From contig JAAZMZ010000036.1 in the NCBI GenBank assembly GCA_012798535.1, positions 1 to 62,712 of the forward strand: a stretch of 62,712 nt of DNA, written 5' to 3'. Source of the DNA: Leptolinea sp. (lineage in GTDB: Bacteria; Chloroflexota; Anaerolineae; Anaerolineales; Anaerolineaceae). Of the stretch, positions 15,734 to 25,426 are shown in pieces. Under the pieces are notes generated by a model. The model did not search any database, was not told where the DNA came from, and saw only the letters and a list, made by a program, of their open reading frames with translations. Each line of letters opens with the position of its first letter. Positions within the stretch are counted from its first letter, which is position 1. Both the position numbers and the translations under genes were made by a program.

Positions 15734-16525
15734 ATGATCACTTCGAAAAAGAATCCCCGTCTACAGTTGGTGCGGGCTCTCCTGCAGGATAAAAAGAACC
15801 GGGATGAATTCGGTCAGTTCGTCATCGAAGGTGTTCGCCTGCTGGAAGAAGCCGCTGCTCATAAGAGCACCATCCATGATTTATTCTATACGCAATCCTT
15901 ATCCGAGCGTGGAAAGAAAGTCGTAGACCTGCTTCACCAAAAAGGTATCCCCACGGAAGAAGTGGAGGAGGGTATCTTCCACAGTCTCATGGACACGACC
16001 AACAGCCAGGGAGTAGCCGCCATCTGTCAAATTCCCGCTGCCCATCTACCAGAAGACTTGAATTTTATTATCGTGGCAGACCAGCTTCGCGATCCCGGTA
16101 ACCTGGGTACGCTTCTGCGCACGGCGGCAGCCTCAGGTGCTCAGGCGGTGATCACCACACCTGGCAGTGTCGACCTTTTTTCTCCCAAAGTTGTCCGATC
16201 CGCCATGGGAGCACATTTTCACCTGGTGTGCGCCGAGATGACTTGGATCGACCTTAAATCTTTCGTAAATGAATCCAGCCGAAAGTTTTATTCTTATGTT
16301 GCCGCAGCCGACGCGGAAAAAGTGTGCTGGGAATGTGATTTCAATCAGCCCACAATACTGATCGTCGGCAGCGAAGCGGATGGCGCATCACAGGAGGCTT
16401 ATCAATTCGCAGGTCAAAGGATCTCAATCCCCATGCCCGGGAATTTCGAATCGCTCAACGCGGCAGTGGCAGCCGGAATTCTCATCTATGAAGTCGTCCG
16501 GCAGAGATCGATCTCGAATCATTGA
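15734..16525 (+). CDS. SpoU/TrmH-family RNA 2'-O-methyltransferase
   Basis: The 263-residue product transfers a methyl group from S-adenosylmethionine to a ribose 2'-OH of rRNA or tRNA. The N-terminal substrate-binding domain reads MITSKKNPRLQLVRALLQDK and GQFVIEGVRLLEEA. The knotted catalytic domain contains the three SpoU motifs: DPGNLGTLLRTAAASG, ILIVGSEADGAS and ISIPMPGNFESLNAAVAAGI. The exact target (RlmB/TsnR type) cannot be read from the sequence. A TTG at 15722 would also be in frame and overlap the macro gene; the ATG matches family starts better. Close spacing suggests co-transcription with the macro-domain gene. Confidence 0.92.
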   Translation: MITSKKNPRLQLVRALLQDKKNRDEFGQFVIEGVRLLEEAAAHKSTIHDLFYTQSLSERGKKVVDLLHQKGIPTEEVEEGIFHSLMDTTNSQGVAAICQIPAAHLPEDLNFIIVADQLRDPGNLGTLLRTAAASGAQAVITTPGSVDLFSPKVVRSAMGAHFHLVCAEMTWIDLKSFVNESSRKFYSYVAAADAEKVCWECDFNQPTILIVGSEADGASQEAYQFAGQRISIPMPGNFESLNAAVAAGILIYEVVRQRSISNH

Positions 16526-16556
16526 CAGGATTAAGTAAAAAAAGGAGATGGTGTCT

Positions 16557-16856
16557 ATGAAACATTTTCTTATTGATATCCAATATCTGGTTCCAGTGGA
16601 AGAACTCGGCGATATCCTTCCAGAACACCGGGCATTTCTTAAAACCGGGTATGAAAAAGGCTTGCTGCTTCTATCCGGCCCTAAAGAACCCCGTATTGGC
16701 GGTGTGGCCATTGGACGGTCTCAAACGCGGGAAGAGATGGAGACTTTCTTCAGGGATGATCCGTATCATTTAAAAAATGTGGCGACACATACCATTATTG
16801 AGTTCAACCCCGTGTTGCATCAATCCTGGTTGGAAGATTGGATTATGGGGTCGTAA
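16557..16856 (+). CDS. YciI-family protein
   Basis: The 99-residue protein has the ferredoxin-like YCII fold: MKHFLIDIQYLVP, then PEHRAFLKTGYEKGLLLLSGP, and FFRDDPYHLKNVATHTIIEF. Conserved His (in PEHR) and Asp (in DDPY) residues form the putative active site of the family, whose biochemical role is mostly unknown. The second ATG (16557) is preferred, since AAGGAG at 16542-16547 is nine bases before it and abuts the first ATG at 16548. It follows the methyltransferase gene closely. Confidence 0.88.
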   Translation: MKHFLIDIQYLVPVEELGDILPEHRAFLKTGYEKGLLLLSGPKEPRIGGVAIGRSQTREEMETFFRDDPYHLKNVATHTIIEFNPVLHQSWLEDWIMGS

Positions 16857-16858
16857 CT

Positions 16859-17560
16859 TTACTTGATCTGTTTGAAATTCACGATCACCAGATTTTTAGT
16901 ACAGTCGCTGCTGGTATCAAACGTGAAACGTGGAGATAGTCCTCGTCCTGACTGATCCACCAAGCGAATCTGATACTCGCCAACCGTATCTCTTGGCGAG
17001 TCGGTCAGAAAGACCTCATACCCGCCCATCCCGTATTGCGGCGCCGATCCGGTGATGCTCAGTAGTTGAATATCTTTGCCATAGGTTGGACCGGAAACCT
17101 GAACGGTGATCCCGGGTATCGGCCTGCCCTGAAGATCGAAAGCCTGTCCGGCGATACCGGTCCATGTGCAGGTGGCATCAGGTTTAAAAAGTGTAGCTGA
17201 AATGCTTTCAGGTTTGGCCTGCAGGTCAAAGACATAATTGGATGAATCTTCCTGAGTGGGAAGCGATGTCTCGGTTGGGAATATTGAAGGTTGTGCCGTT
17301 GGAAGAGATGGTCTGGTTGCCAATAATGCAACTGTCGGTGATGGATTGACCTGCCCGGTTTCAACTAGACGCGGTGCGGGGGTTTGTTCTATTTGACTGC
17401 CAGTGAATCCGATTTTCCAGATAAACCATCCGGCCAGCGCTATTGTGACCACACCCAGAAGAACGGATAACACGTTCCACAGGCCGGATAAGGCTTTCAG
17501 TCTTTCACGGCGGCGTTTTCTGCGCTCATATCTGGCTCTGGCAGGACCGTATTTCACCAC
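16859..17560 (-). CDS. Membrane-anchored protein with extracytoplasmic carboxypeptidase-regulatory-like domain
   Basis: The 233-residue protein has a strongly basic cytoplasmic N-terminus (YERRKRRRERLK), one membrane helix (about residues 33-52, VLLGVVTIALAGWFIW) and a Pro/Thr/Ser-rich spacer. Its C-terminal beta domain starts CTWTGIAGQAFDLQGRPIPG, the pattern of carboxypeptidase-regulatory-like or SdrD-B Ig-like folds. A GTG start at 17560 follows AGGAGAC, whose position near the end of the preceding parvulin gene suggests co-transcription and coupling. Function is unknown; cell-surface binding is likely. Confidence 0.75.
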   Translation of the reverse strand: MVKYGPARARYERRKRRRERLKALSGLWNVLSVLLGVVTIALAGWFIWKIGFTGSQIEQTPAPRLVETGQVNPSPTVALLATRPSLPTAQPSIFPTETSLPTQEDSSNYVFDLQAKPESISATLFKPDATCTWTGIAGQAFDLQGRPIPGITVQVSGPTYGKDIQLLSITGSAPQYGMGGYEVFLTDSPRDTVGEYQIRLVDQSGRGLSPRFTFDTSSDCTKNLVIVNFKQIK

Positions 17561-17568
17561 GTCTCCTG

Positions 17569-18477
17569 TCAGGGTACCAGTATCTCGATTTGCGCCTGCG
17601 TTTTTGCCTGTTTGACCCAGTCTTTTAGAGCAGTACTTTCCAGGATAGCCCTGGCATCAGGAGAAAGCGGTCTGGCCGGATCTTTCTCGATGACCTGGAT
17701 CAGGTGGTACCCAATGGATGACTTAATCACCTGACTGACCTCACCGGGCTGCAGGGAAAAAGCGGCAGCTTCCACCTCGGGTTGAAGCAGGTATCCTCTG
17801 GGAAACCAGCCCAGGTCTCCGTCGGTTACCGGATCAGCTTCTGTGGCAAGGGTGGCAAAATCAGAACCATTGTCGACTTTTTGCCGGTAATTAACAGCCG
17901 ATTCTTCTCGCACAAAAAGGATCTGCCGGGCGTGAATCTGTTCTGCTGTTTCAGGCAAAGCCTTGATGATCTGGTCTCGTTGCCAGGCAGCACCCAGCGA
18001 TCGGGCTAACGATCGATGGAATGATTCGATGGAATAGAAATTGTTATGCAGCCATGTATTGAAAACGTCATTTCCCCCCGCTGATTGTATGAGTTGGGCG
18101 ATACGCGCTTCAAGATCGGTGTCAGACAGCACATAACCATTCTTGACGGCAGCCTGATAGAGCAACTCCGATCCGATTAGATCATCCAGAATTCGTGTTT
18201 TGCTATCTTCTGGCGATATGTTTTTTCCAAGGGTCTGTCTGGCAGCTTCGAATCTTTTGCCTTCTTCTTCATAATCCGAAAGTAGTATGCCTGCGCCATT
18301 CACCCGTATAGCCATCGGCAGTGAAGTGGGAGTCGGTGGAAGAGGTGTTGGAGTTGGGGGTTCAGGTGTAGGTGTTGGAGTCGAGCTCACAATAGAACAA
18401 CCGGTAAGAAAAAATACAACCAGTAAGGGAATGGTCAGAAATGTATTGATTGATATACGATGGTTGAACTGTGACAT
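17569..18477 (-). CDS. Parvulin-type peptidyl-prolyl isomerase lipoprotein (PrsA/SurA-like)
   Basis: The 302-residue protein has a lipoprotein signal with lipobox FLTGC (Cys27) and a spacer of repeated Thr-Pro. A SurA-N-like helical region (GAGILLSDYEEEGKRF, DDLIGSELLYQAAVKNG) precedes a parvulin domain from about residue 170 to 270 (HARQILFVREE, DGDLGWFPRGYL, SSIGYHLIQVIEK). Such proteins help exported proteins fold outside the membrane. The gene lies eight bases upstream of the following membrane protein gene. Confidence 0.9.
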   Translation of the reverse strand: MSQFNHRISINTFLTIPLLVVFFLTGCSIVSSTPTPTPEPPTPTPLPPTPTSLPMAIRVNGAGILLSDYEEEGKRFEAARQTLGKNISPEDSKTRILDDLIGSELLYQAAVKNGYVLSDTDLEARIAQLIQSAGGNDVFNTWLHNNFYSIESFHRSLARSLGAAWQRDQIIKALPETAEQIHARQILFVREESAVNYRQKVDNGSDFATLATEADPVTDGDLGWFPRGYLLQPEVEAAAFSLQPGEVSQVIKSSIGYHLIQVIEKDPARPLSPDARAILESTALKDWVKQAKTQAQIEILVP

Positions 18478-18489
18478 TCAAAAGATTAT

Positions 18490-18536
18490 ACCCAAAAAAA
18501 ATAAATAAGGCTGTCCGGCAAATTCACGGACAGCCT
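18490..18536 (-). terminator. Terminator of the groESL operon
   Basis: On the minus strand, arms aggctgtccg and cggacagcct enclose an 8-base loop and are followed by ttatttattttttt. It lies 19 bases after the groEL stop. Confidence 0.88.
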
Positions 18537-18555
18537 CATTTTCAACAGAAAAATT

Positions 18556-20187
18556 TTAATATTCAGGAGGCGGCATGGGTGCCGGTTTTTCTTTTTCCGG
18601 TACATCTGTGACCAGGGCTTCGGTGGTCAGGATCATGGCCGCGATGGAAGCAGCATTTTCAAGAGCGCCGCGGGTAACCTTGGCAGGATCGATGACACCG
18701 CCCTTGACCATATCCATGAACTCATCACGCAGAACATCGTAACCCATATTGTGATTCTTCTTGGATTTCTGTTCCTGACGGACATTCTCGACGATCACAG
18801 AACCGTCTTTACCGGCATTCTCGGCGATCTTGACCATGGGGATCTCCAGGGATTTGCGCACGATCTTGACACCGATCTGTTCGTCTTCGTTTGCCATTTT
18901 CAATGTATCGAGTGAAGACATCGCATTGATCAATGCAACACCACCACCGGCCACAATACCTTCCTCAACGGCCGCACGGGTGGCGGAGAGGGCATCTTCA
19001 ACCCGGTGTTTCTTTTCTTTCAATTCGGTTTCGGTGGCAGCACCGACACGGATGATGGCCACACCACCGGAGAGTTTAGCCAGGCGTTCCTGCAATTTTT
19101 CGCGATCATAATCGCTGGTGGTCTTTTCGATCTCAACCTTGATCTGTTCGATGCGGGCTTTGATTTCTTTATCATCACCCTTGCCGCCGACAATCGTGGT
19201 GTTGTCTTTGTCAGCAACGACCTTTTCAGCTCTACCCAGGTCAGAAATGACTACAGATTCCAGTTTACGGCCGGTTTCTTCAGAGATTACCTGACCACCG
19301 GTCAGAATGGCAATATCCTGCAGCATGGCTTTGCGGCGATCACCGAAACCGGGTGCTTTAACGGCCAGAACATTCAGCATACCGCGCATCTTATTCAAAA
19401 CGAGAGTCGGCAGAGCTTCGCCGTCAATGTCCTCTGCGATGATCAACAAATCGCGTTTGCCGATCTGTACGAGTTTCTCAAGGATCGGAACGATCTCAGC
19501 CGCGGTGGAGATTTTCTTGTCGTAGATCAAGACATAGGGATCAGGAATGACTGCTTCCATGTGTTCGGTGTCGGTTACGAAATACGGGGAAATATATCCG
19601 CGATCGAACTGCATACCTTCCACATAGTCTTTTTCGAATTCCAGGCCTTTGGATTCTTCGACGGTGATAACGCCATCTTTACCAACTTTGTCCATAACCT
19701 CAGCGATCAGCTCACCGATTACGCGGTCCTGCGCAGAGATCGTGGCTACATTGGCGATCTCTTCTTTGGTGGTGACTTCGATGGCATTCTTGGTGATCTC
19801 GGCAGCTACAGCTTTGGCGGCAGATTCAATACCGCGTTTAAGCAGCATCGGGTTGGCACCAGCAGCCAGGTTCTTCAGGCCTTCGGTGACAATGGAATGT
19901 GCCAGCACGGTGGAGGTGGTGGTTCCATCACCGGCGATATCATTGGTTTTGGTTGCGGCTTCTTTCAATAACTGGGCACCCATGTTTTCAAAGGGATCTT
20001 CCAGTTCGATTTCTTTCGCCACCGTAACACCATCATGAGTGATGGTGGGGGATCCAAATTTGCGGTCTAAAGCAACATTGCGGCCTTTCGGGCCAAGAGT
20101 GGTCGATACTGCGTTAGCGACAATGTCAATGCCGTTCTTCAATTTACGGCGGGCATCATCGGAAAAGATAATTTGTTTAGCACCCAT
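18556..20187 (-). CDS. groEL: 60-kDa chaperonin GroEL
   Basis: The 543-residue chaperonin folds proteins in an ATP-driven double ring with GroES. Hallmarks are [22 protein letters not shown], the ATP site GDGTTT (about 86-91), and the conserved GGGVALINA and [11 protein letters not shown]. The C-terminus ends [13 protein letters not shown] rather than in a Gly-Gly-Met repeat. It is 34 bases downstream of groES, under the same CIRCE-controlled promoter. Confidence 0.98.
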   Translation of the reverse strand: MGAKQIIFSDDARRKLKNGIDIVANAVSTTLGPKGRNVALDRKFGSPTITHDGVTVAKEIELEDPFENMGAQLLKEAATKTNDIAGDGTTTSTVLAHSIVTEGLKNLAAGANPMLLKRGIESAAKAVAAEITKNAIEVTTKEEIANVATISAQDRVIGELIAEVMDKVGKDGVITVEESKGLEFEKDYVEGMQFDRGYISPYFVTDTEHMEAVIPDPYVLIYDKKISTAAEIVPILEKLVQIGKRDLLIIAEDIDGEALPTLVLNKMRGMLNVLAVKAPGFGDRRKAMLQDIAILTGGQVISEETGRKLESVVISDLGRAEKVVADKDNTTIVGGKGDDKEIKARIEQIKVEIEKTTSDYDREKLQERLAKLSGGVAIIRVGAATETELKEKKHRVEDALSATRAAVEEGIVAGGGVALINAMSSLDTLKMANEDEQIGVKIVRKSLEIPMVKIAENAGKDGSVIVENVRQEQKSKKNHNMGYDVLRDEFMDMVKGGVIDPAKVTRGALENAASIAAMILTTEALVTDVPEKEKPAPMPPPEY

Positions 20188-20221
20188 TGTTTTACTCCTT
20201 CATTATTAAAAAGAATGAATT

Positions 20222-20515
20222 CTACTCAACGATTGCAAGAATATCGCTCTCTCGCAAAATGAGGAGTTTCTTGCTTTCCACTTTGATTTCTGTGCCGGAA
20301 TACTTGGCGAAAAGGATCGTATCGCCTGCTTTAACATCCATGGCGATCCGTTTTCCATTTTCGTCACGATCACCCGCTCCAACAGAAATGATCTTGCCTT
20401 TCTGGGGTTTTTCTTTGGCGGTTTCGGGAAGCACGATACCACCGGCAGTAATATCTTCCTGCTCGATGGGCTCGACAACCACGCGACTGCCTAAGGGTTT
20501 GAGAGTCATTGCCAT
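20222..20515 (-). CDS. groES: 10-kDa co-chaperonin GroES
   Basis: The 97-residue product caps the GroEL chamber. Motifs are [14 protein letters not shown], the mobile-loop segment [18 protein letters not shown], and [18 protein letters not shown]. The start at 20515 follows AGGAGG by a normal distance. The in-frame ATG ten codons upstream would encode a tail through the ribosome site and is rejected. Confidence 0.97.
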   Translation of the reverse strand: MAMTLKPLGSRVVVEPIEQEDITAGGIVLPETAKEKPQKGKIISVGAGDRDENGKRIAMDVKAGDTILFAKYSGTEIKVESKKLLILRESDILAIVE

Positions 20516-20549
20516 ATGTTCCTCCTGTTGCAGTATAAATTTCATTTTT

Positions 20550-20576
20550 TTAGCACTCAGTTTATTAGAGTGCTAA
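20550..20576 (-). promoter_or_regulatory. CIRCE operator (HrcA binding site)
   Basis: TTAGCACTC, nine bases, GAGTGCTAA: a perfect match to the CIRCE consensus. It lies between the promoter and the groES start, so the HrcA repressor should control groESL in response to heat or misfolded protein. The hrcA gene is not in the window. Confidence 0.97.
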
Positions 20577-20584
20577 CACAACAA

Positions 20585-20613
20585 AATATACCTGCCTTTT
20601 TGACGCAAGTCAA
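20585..20613 (-). promoter_or_regulatory. groESL promoter
   Basis: On the minus strand, TTGACT (20608-20613) and TATATT (20585-20590) are 17 bases apart. The expected start of transcription falls at the edge of the CIRCE element. Confidence 0.85.
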
Positions 20614-20647
20614 GGTTTGAACCTAAATTCTTATAAAGTTTTGATAA

Positions 20648-21997
20648 TTACCCACCGGAATACACAATTCCATAAGAGGCGCAAATATCTTCACTGGCCT
20701 GTACAATGGATAGAATCGTCTGGTCCTCGGGAAAACCCTGCCTCACCTTGTGCAACACTTTTACGGCTTCATCACAGTAAGGCTGAGATTTGCGATGCAG
20801 ACCGGCAAGCACAGATCCATAAGTGTAGTAATAGACGACCGTGTTGGGACTTAACGGCATTCCCTGAATGGTGATTTTTTCGTCCTTTTCAGGGTCACAC
20901 TCACGAATCGTACAACTCACATCAGCGTCGCATCCATAGATGGCGCATTTTAATGGATCGATGGAACCTTCATAATTATGCGATTTGAAATAGACAATCC
21001 CCAGTTGACCGTAGACATCCGGGCTGGTCGGATCATATTGAATGGCTTTCTTCACGTTTCGGGCGGCAATGAAGAACTCTCCCATCTGGGTGTATGTTTT
21101 TCCGATAGCCAGGTACGGAAGAGAATCCCGTACACCCAGTGATTCATTGATCGTGGCAGCCTGGGCGAAGTACTCAATGGCCCGGTCATATTGCTTTAGC
21201 TGCCGGTAATTCAGTCCAACGGATAGGTGCAGAAAGGTTAAATTGGGCGTTATCTTAAGCGCTTCTTTATATTCATTGATCGCTATATCATAATTTCCCA
21301 GAGATTCGTTCACGTAAGCATTAACGCGGTGCACATCCATGATTTGCTCATTACGTTCATTGGAACGACTGACTGCCTGGGTGATAGTCTGCAGTGATTG
21401 ATCCCATTTCAGTTGATCTACAAGGATTTCTGCATAATAGGCCAATGCCAGAATATTCTGGTTGTCAAGTTGCAGAGCCCTTACTGCGTTTTGTTCCGAC
21501 TCGGTCATGTAACTGTCTTTGAATTCAATGTTGAGCGGATTATTGGCATTCCAATCCAAAACAAACGCGCGGATCGCCCATACATTGCTGATATCCGGCG
21601 ATACTTTGGATGCCGTGTCAGCAGACTGAAGTGCCTCCGCCAGTCGTTTTTGCCGGTCCTTATCGGTGGTTAATAGATTTGACGAATACGTTTGGATACG
21701 TGCCAGTTCTGACCAGAGTTCCCCGTTATTTGGATCCAGCCGGGTTGCGTTATTGTAAGCCGCAATGGACTTATTCAAATCGCCGGCAATAAAGTGTGTT
21801 TCACCTTCCAGGGCAAAAGACTGTGCCGTGCGGGTCGGCGTTAATGTTGGCGAGAATAACGGCTGTATCTGTCCAATATTGACCGCCCGGAAAAGTAAAA
21901 TTCCGCCGATGATTAACACTATCCAGATCATCATGCGGTAAGGGTCTGATGTCGGTCTGGCAGGCCTGAACTCAGGTCTTTTGTCTGAAAGATACAT
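20648..21997 (-). CDS. Membrane-anchored TPR protein (paralogue 2)
   Basis: The 449-residue protein begins with a short cytoplasmic tail, one membrane helix (about residues 25-42, MIWIVLIIGGILLF), and the Thr-rich link SPTLTPTRTAQSF. A chain of about seven to eight tetratricopeptide repeats follows, for example YNNATRLDPNNGELWSELAR and AIEYFAQAATINESLGVRDS. TPRs make protein-protein scaffolds. It is clearly related to the adjacent upstream gene over its whole length (shared MYL start, PLF link, GLNYRQLKQYDRAIEYF versus [17 protein letters not shown]). The four Cys in a C-terminal insertion (YGCDADVSCTIRECD) are specific to this copy. No partner was identified. Confidence 0.85.
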   Translation of the reverse strand: MYLSDKRPEFRPARPTSDPYRMMIWIVLIIGGILLFRAVNIGQIQPLFSPTLTPTRTAQSFALEGETHFIAGDLNKSIAAYNNATRLDPNNGELWSELARIQTYSSNLLTTDKDRQKRLAEALQSADTASKVSPDISNVWAIRAFVLDWNANNPLNIEFKDSYMTESEQNAVRALQLDNQNILALAYYAEILVDQLKWDQSLQTITQAVSRSNERNEQIMDVHRVNAYVNESLGNYDIAINEYKEALKITPNLTFLHLSVGLNYRQLKQYDRAIEYFAQAATINESLGVRDSLPYLAIGKTYTQMGEFFIAARNVKKAIQYDPTSPDVYGQLGIVYFKSHNYEGSIDPLKCAIYGCDADVSCTIRECDPEKDEKITIQGMPLSPNTVVYYYTYGSVLAGLHRKSQPYCDEAVKVLHKVRQGFPEDQTILSIVQASEDICASYGIVYSGG

Positions 21998-22005
21998 GGT
22001 AATAG

Positions 22006-23325
22006 TTATTTATTCCCAACGGCAGCGGGTGTGACTTTCGCCGGATTGGGGATTGCGTTTCCCGTGGACTCAGAACCGGTACCTGTTGCTTCCGGATTGA
22101 TATCCTCTGGTTTGGTCGGGTTACCCGAGCAAATATTCACGATCTCCTGCGCGTTGAATACGGAGACTTCATCATTTTTGACTCCAGCCATAAGAGTCTG
22201 TGAAATTGGAAGAGCATCTCCACATAAACCCAGGTTGGCCAGAGCCAATCCGTAGGTATAGTAATACTCCGCCACCCGCCCATAATCCAGCGGAAGTCCA
22301 CTTACCTGTTCCCCTGAATCTGCAACTCCTCCGGTAACTGCAATTTTCAGAGGCTTTATGGCGTCTTCATACTGGCGGTTTTTATAATACATGGTGCCCA
22401 GATTTCCATACATATATGGATCCGTCGGGTCGACTTTAAGGGATTGTTCGGCGAATTGTATGGCTTTGGCATATTCACCAATGGCAGCATAGGTTCGGGA
22501 GATGTAGAAGTTAGGCAGCGGATCTCCGGGATTCAAAGCATTCGCCCGGTTAAACTCCTCGACCGCTCTGTCATATTGTTCCAGATATCGGTAGTTGCGT
22601 CCAAGAGCTAAGTGCAAGTCCGCGATATTGTTATTAAGGGCAATAGCTTCTTCGAATTCCCGGGCCGCATCCGCATAATTTCCTGTTAATTCCAGGACAA
22701 TGCCGCGCGCCCGGTGAGTGGAAAGTCCATTGGGAGCAATCGTTTGGGCGTTGCGGGAGGCTTCCACCGCTTTATCCAGTGTGCCGATAGAACCCGTACC
22801 TGCCTGAGTCTGGGCAGCCAGGATCTCCGCCCGATAAGCATAAGCGTCGGCATTATTCTGATCAAGCTCTAGTGATTTAGTAAATGCACTTTCGGCAGCG
22901 AGATAATCTCCATCCAAACCCAGAGCCCAACCACGGATGGCATGTGCTGCCGAATTATTGCCATTCAACAGAAGTGCATTTTCAGCGTTCTTGACAGCTT
23001 CTTTATATTCGCCTGTGTAAATCAACAACCGCGCCAACGCCACATAGGTGGATGGATTCTTCGGGTCAGATTGGATGGCCTGTTTGTACATGGCTATGGC
23101 TTGCGTGAATTTGCCTTCATTTTCCAACCGCTGGGCTTCGGTTATGAACGATTCGGGAGCCCGGGTGGCCGTGGGTGTTGGAATGAATAAAGGCGGTGTT
23201 GCCGGTACGATGACCTGGTTCACATAGACCAGCGCACTGATCAAAGCGAGCAGCAACAGTATCCGGCCGAACTTAATCGGTCGGCGGCGTTTGTTCATAC
23301 TCCAATTACTGCCGCGTAAATACAT
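22006..23325 (-). CDS. Membrane-anchored TPR protein (paralogue 1)
   Basis: The 439-residue protein has a basic cytoplasmic tail, a membrane helix (about residues 20-40, [20 protein letters not shown]), a Thr/Pro link, and then repeated TPR units such as [22 protein letters not shown] and [19 protein letters not shown]. The start at 23325 is favoured because the neighbouring paralogue also begins MYL. The two genes are eight bases apart and must be co-transcribed. They differ mainly at the C-terminus, which here is Pro/Thr-rich. Function is unknown. Confidence 0.85.
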   Translation of the reverse strand: MYLRGSNWSMNKRRRPIKFGRILLLLALISALVYVNQVIVPATPPLFIPTPTATRAPESFITEAQRLENEGKFTQAIAMYKQAIQSDPKNPSTYVALARLLIYTGEYKEAVKNAENALLLNGNNSAAHAIRGWALGLDGDYLAAESAFTKSLELDQNNADAYAYRAEILAAQTQAGTGSIGTLDKAVEASRNAQTIAPNGLSTHRARGIVLELTGNYADAAREFEEAIALNNNIADLHLALGRNYRYLEQYDRAVEEFNRANALNPGDPLPNFYISRTYAAIGEYAKAIQFAEQSLKVDPTDPYMYGNLGTMYYKNRQYEDAIKPLKIAVTGGVADSGEQVSGLPLDYGRVAEYYYTYGLALANLGLCGDALPISQTLMAGVKNDEVSVFNAQEIVNICSGNPTKPEDINPEATGTGSESTGNAIPNPAKVTPAAVGNK

Positions 23326-23385
23326 AGACGCATCTTACCATCACTGGAAAATCCCGGTCAAGGTGACCAGACGTATAATTCAACC

Positions 23386-24087
23386 ATGAGATTCGATATT
23401 TTTACCCTCTTTCCGGAAGTATTTCAACCCTACCTGGATGCCAGCATCATAAAACGAGCCAGGCAGAACGGTTTGATCGACATCAACCTGTATAACATTC
23501 GCGACTGGGCGAAGGACCGCCACCACACGACCGATGATACTCCCTATGGCGGCGGCGGCGGAATGGTGATGAAACCTGAACCGGTTTTCGAGGCAGTAGA
23601 AGCCGTGCTGGGAACTCAAAGACAAATCCCTTTGATTTTAATGACCCCACAGGGACGTCCATTCACACAGAAGATCGCGAAAGAACTGTCAACAGTTCAA
23701 CATATCGGCCTGCTTTGCGGACATTATGAAGGTATTGACGAACGCATTCGGGAGCACCTCATAACCGACGAAATTTCCATTGGAGATTATGTATTGACGG
23801 GAGGAGAACTCCCGGCTCTGGTCATTATGGATGCTGTTTCCCGATACATTCCCGGTGTGCTCGGGGATCCAACCGGGGCGGAAGACGATTCGCACGCTTC
23901 AGGATTATTGGAATATCCCCACTATACACGCCCACCGGTTTTTCGTGGATGGCCGGTTCCGGACATTCTGCTATCCGGAAACCATGCAGAGATTGACCGC
24001 TGGCGACACGAACAGTCCATGAAGAGAACCGCTGAAAAGAGACCGGATCTTCTGGACAAATTTCAGTCTGGTCAGGACGACGAATAA
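23386..24087 (+). CDS. trmD: tRNA (guanine-37-N1)-methyltransferase
   Basis: TrmD methylates G37 next to the anticodon and prevents +1 frameshifting. The 233-residue protein shows [17 protein letters not shown], the knotted SAM-binding segments [13 protein letters not shown] and [17 protein letters not shown], and [17 protein letters not shown]. Its start lacks a clear ribosome site and is 60 bases from the divergent TPR gene. It is not grouped with rpsP, rimM and rplS, the common partners. Confidence 0.95.
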   Translation: MRFDIFTLFPEVFQPYLDASIIKRARQNGLIDINLYNIRDWAKDRHHTTDDTPYGGGGGMVMKPEPVFEAVEAVLGTQRQIPLILMTPQGRPFTQKIAKELSTVQHIGLLCGHYEGIDERIREHLITDEISIGDYVLTGGELPALVIMDAVSRYIPGVLGDPTGAEDDSHASGLLEYPHYTRPPVFRGWPVPDILLSGNHAEIDRWRHEQSMKRTAEKRPDLLDKFQSGQDDE

Positions 24088-24191
24088 TCCGAATGGATGA
24101 TTTTCAGGGAAATCTGGTTTCACATGTAGTAATAAACAGAATCTTGATATACAATAATCAAAGTACCAAATCTATCTTCAAGAGGAGAACT

Positions 24192-25253
24192 ATGAAAAAC
24201 AAAGTTTTTGCTGTACTCAGTTTGGTTGTAGTTTTTTGCATGGTTTTCACAGGAAATGTCTTTGCGGCAGCACCAGCGGCCACCGATGTTGATTGCACCA
24301 AAGAAGGTACCTTCTGTGTTGGATTAGTCACTGATGTTGGCAAGATCGATGATAAATCCTTCAACCAGTCAGCATATGAAGGTTTGAAGCAGGCAGAAAA
24401 AGATCTGGGTGCAACAATCAAATACATCGAAACGACCGACTCGAAAGATTACGCCAAGAACATCTCCACTTTTGCTGAGAATGGCTACAAAGTCATAGTT
24501 ACGGTTGGTTTTGCATTGGGTGAAGCGACCATCGCCGCCGCCAAACAATATCCGGACATCAAATTCATTGGTGTGGATCAATCTCAGTCTGAGACCATCC
24601 CCAACCTGACCGGTGTCATCTTCGAAGAAGACAAATCTGGTTATCTTGCCGGTGTTCTGGCCGGACTGATGACCAAGTCGAACAAGCTGGGTGGTATCTT
24701 TGGTACGGATGCCGTTCCAGCCGTCTGGCGCTTTGGTGAAGGCTATCGTGCCGGTATCCTTTCTGTGAATCCCAAAGCTGAAATCAATATTGTCTATCAC
24801 AGCGATGTCGGTTTTGACAAGACTTTCACCGATCCTGAATGGGGAAAAACCACCGCCATCTCCATGATTGACAAAGGTGTGGATGTCATCTTTGGCGCCG
24901 GCGGTAAGACCGGTAACGGTGCCCTGATCGGCGTTGCCGGCAAGAGCACGACAGCCAAACCAGTCTATGCTATCGGTGTCGATACCGACCAGTACCTGAC
25001 CGTACCGGAAGCCCAGAAAGTCCTGCTTTCCTCTGCTATGAAGAGCATCACCCCGGGTGTCTTCGACACGATTAAATCCGCAAAAGACGGAAAATTCAAA
25101 GGTGGCAACTTCATCGCCCCCGTCGCCCTGGCTCCCTTCCATGACCTTGAAAGCGCGGTTCCCGCTGATGTCAAGACCAAACTGGCAGAGGTCGACAAAG
25201 GTTTGAAAGACGGATCCATCAAGACCAACGTATCCGCCGCCAAACCCGAGTAA
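24192..25253 (+). CDS. BMP-family ABC transporter substrate-binding protein (nucleoside type)
   Basis: The 353-residue product has a cleavable signal peptide (MKNKVFAVLSLVVVFCMVF, cleavage near VFAAAPA) and no lipobox at the expected place. The mature protein begins FCVGLVTDVGKIDDKSFNQSAYEGL, a hallmark of the BmpA/PnrA/Med family that binds purine nucleosides. The hinge and ligand region includes GVDQSQSETIPNL and IFGAGGKTGNGAL. The start at 24192 is preceded by AGAGGAG. The earlier in-frame start at 24093 would bury the signal peptide. A terminator separates it from the permease genes, so the binding protein can be made in excess. Confidence 0.93.
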   Translation: MKNKVFAVLSLVVVFCMVFTGNVFAAAPAATDVDCTKEGTFCVGLVTDVGKIDDKSFNQSAYEGLKQAEKDLGATIKYIETTDSKDYAKNISTFAENGYKVIVTVGFALGEATIAAAKQYPDIKFIGVDQSQSETIPNLTGVIFEEDKSGYLAGVLAGLMTKSNKLGGIFGTDAVPAVWRFGEGYRAGILSVNPKAEINIVYHSDVGFDKTFTDPEWGKTTAISMIDKGVDVIFGAGGKTGNGALIGVAGKSTTAKPVYAIGVDTDQYLTVPEAQKVLLSSAMKSITPGVFDTIKSAKDGKFKGGNFIAPVALAPFHDLESAVPADVKTKLAEVDKGLKDGSIKTNVSAAKPE

Positions 25254-25282
25254 ATAAAAACACCGCTTACGAAATTCAATAT

Positions 25283-25314
25283 AGAGAGAGGGTATCAACC
25301 CTCTCTCTTTTTTT
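25283..25314 (+). terminator. Terminator between binding protein and permease genes
   Basis: Arms agagagagggt and accctctctct with a 4-base loop, followed by a T-run. Read-through here would set the ratio of binding protein to membrane components. Confidence 0.88.
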
Positions 25315-25426
25315 AATGAATTATTTAAGAAGAAACTCATTTCCATTTTTTGTCCTTTTTAGTTAGAATCAACCATCGATCAGCATTTCTTTTTGTGCAA
25401 ATCTGATCTGAAGGAGAATTTCCCTT

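Noticed and set aside
19006..19971. Long open frame antisense to groEL
   Set aside because: It lies wholly inside a highly conserved gene on the opposite strand; composition is a codon-bias shadow.
20516..20545. groES starting ten codons upstream
   Set aside because: The extra codons run through the AGGAGG ribosome site, and GroES proteins do not have this extension.
24369..25346. Long minus-strand open frame opposite the BMP binding protein
   Set aside because: Mirrors a real gene with signal peptide, ribosome site and family match on the plus strand.
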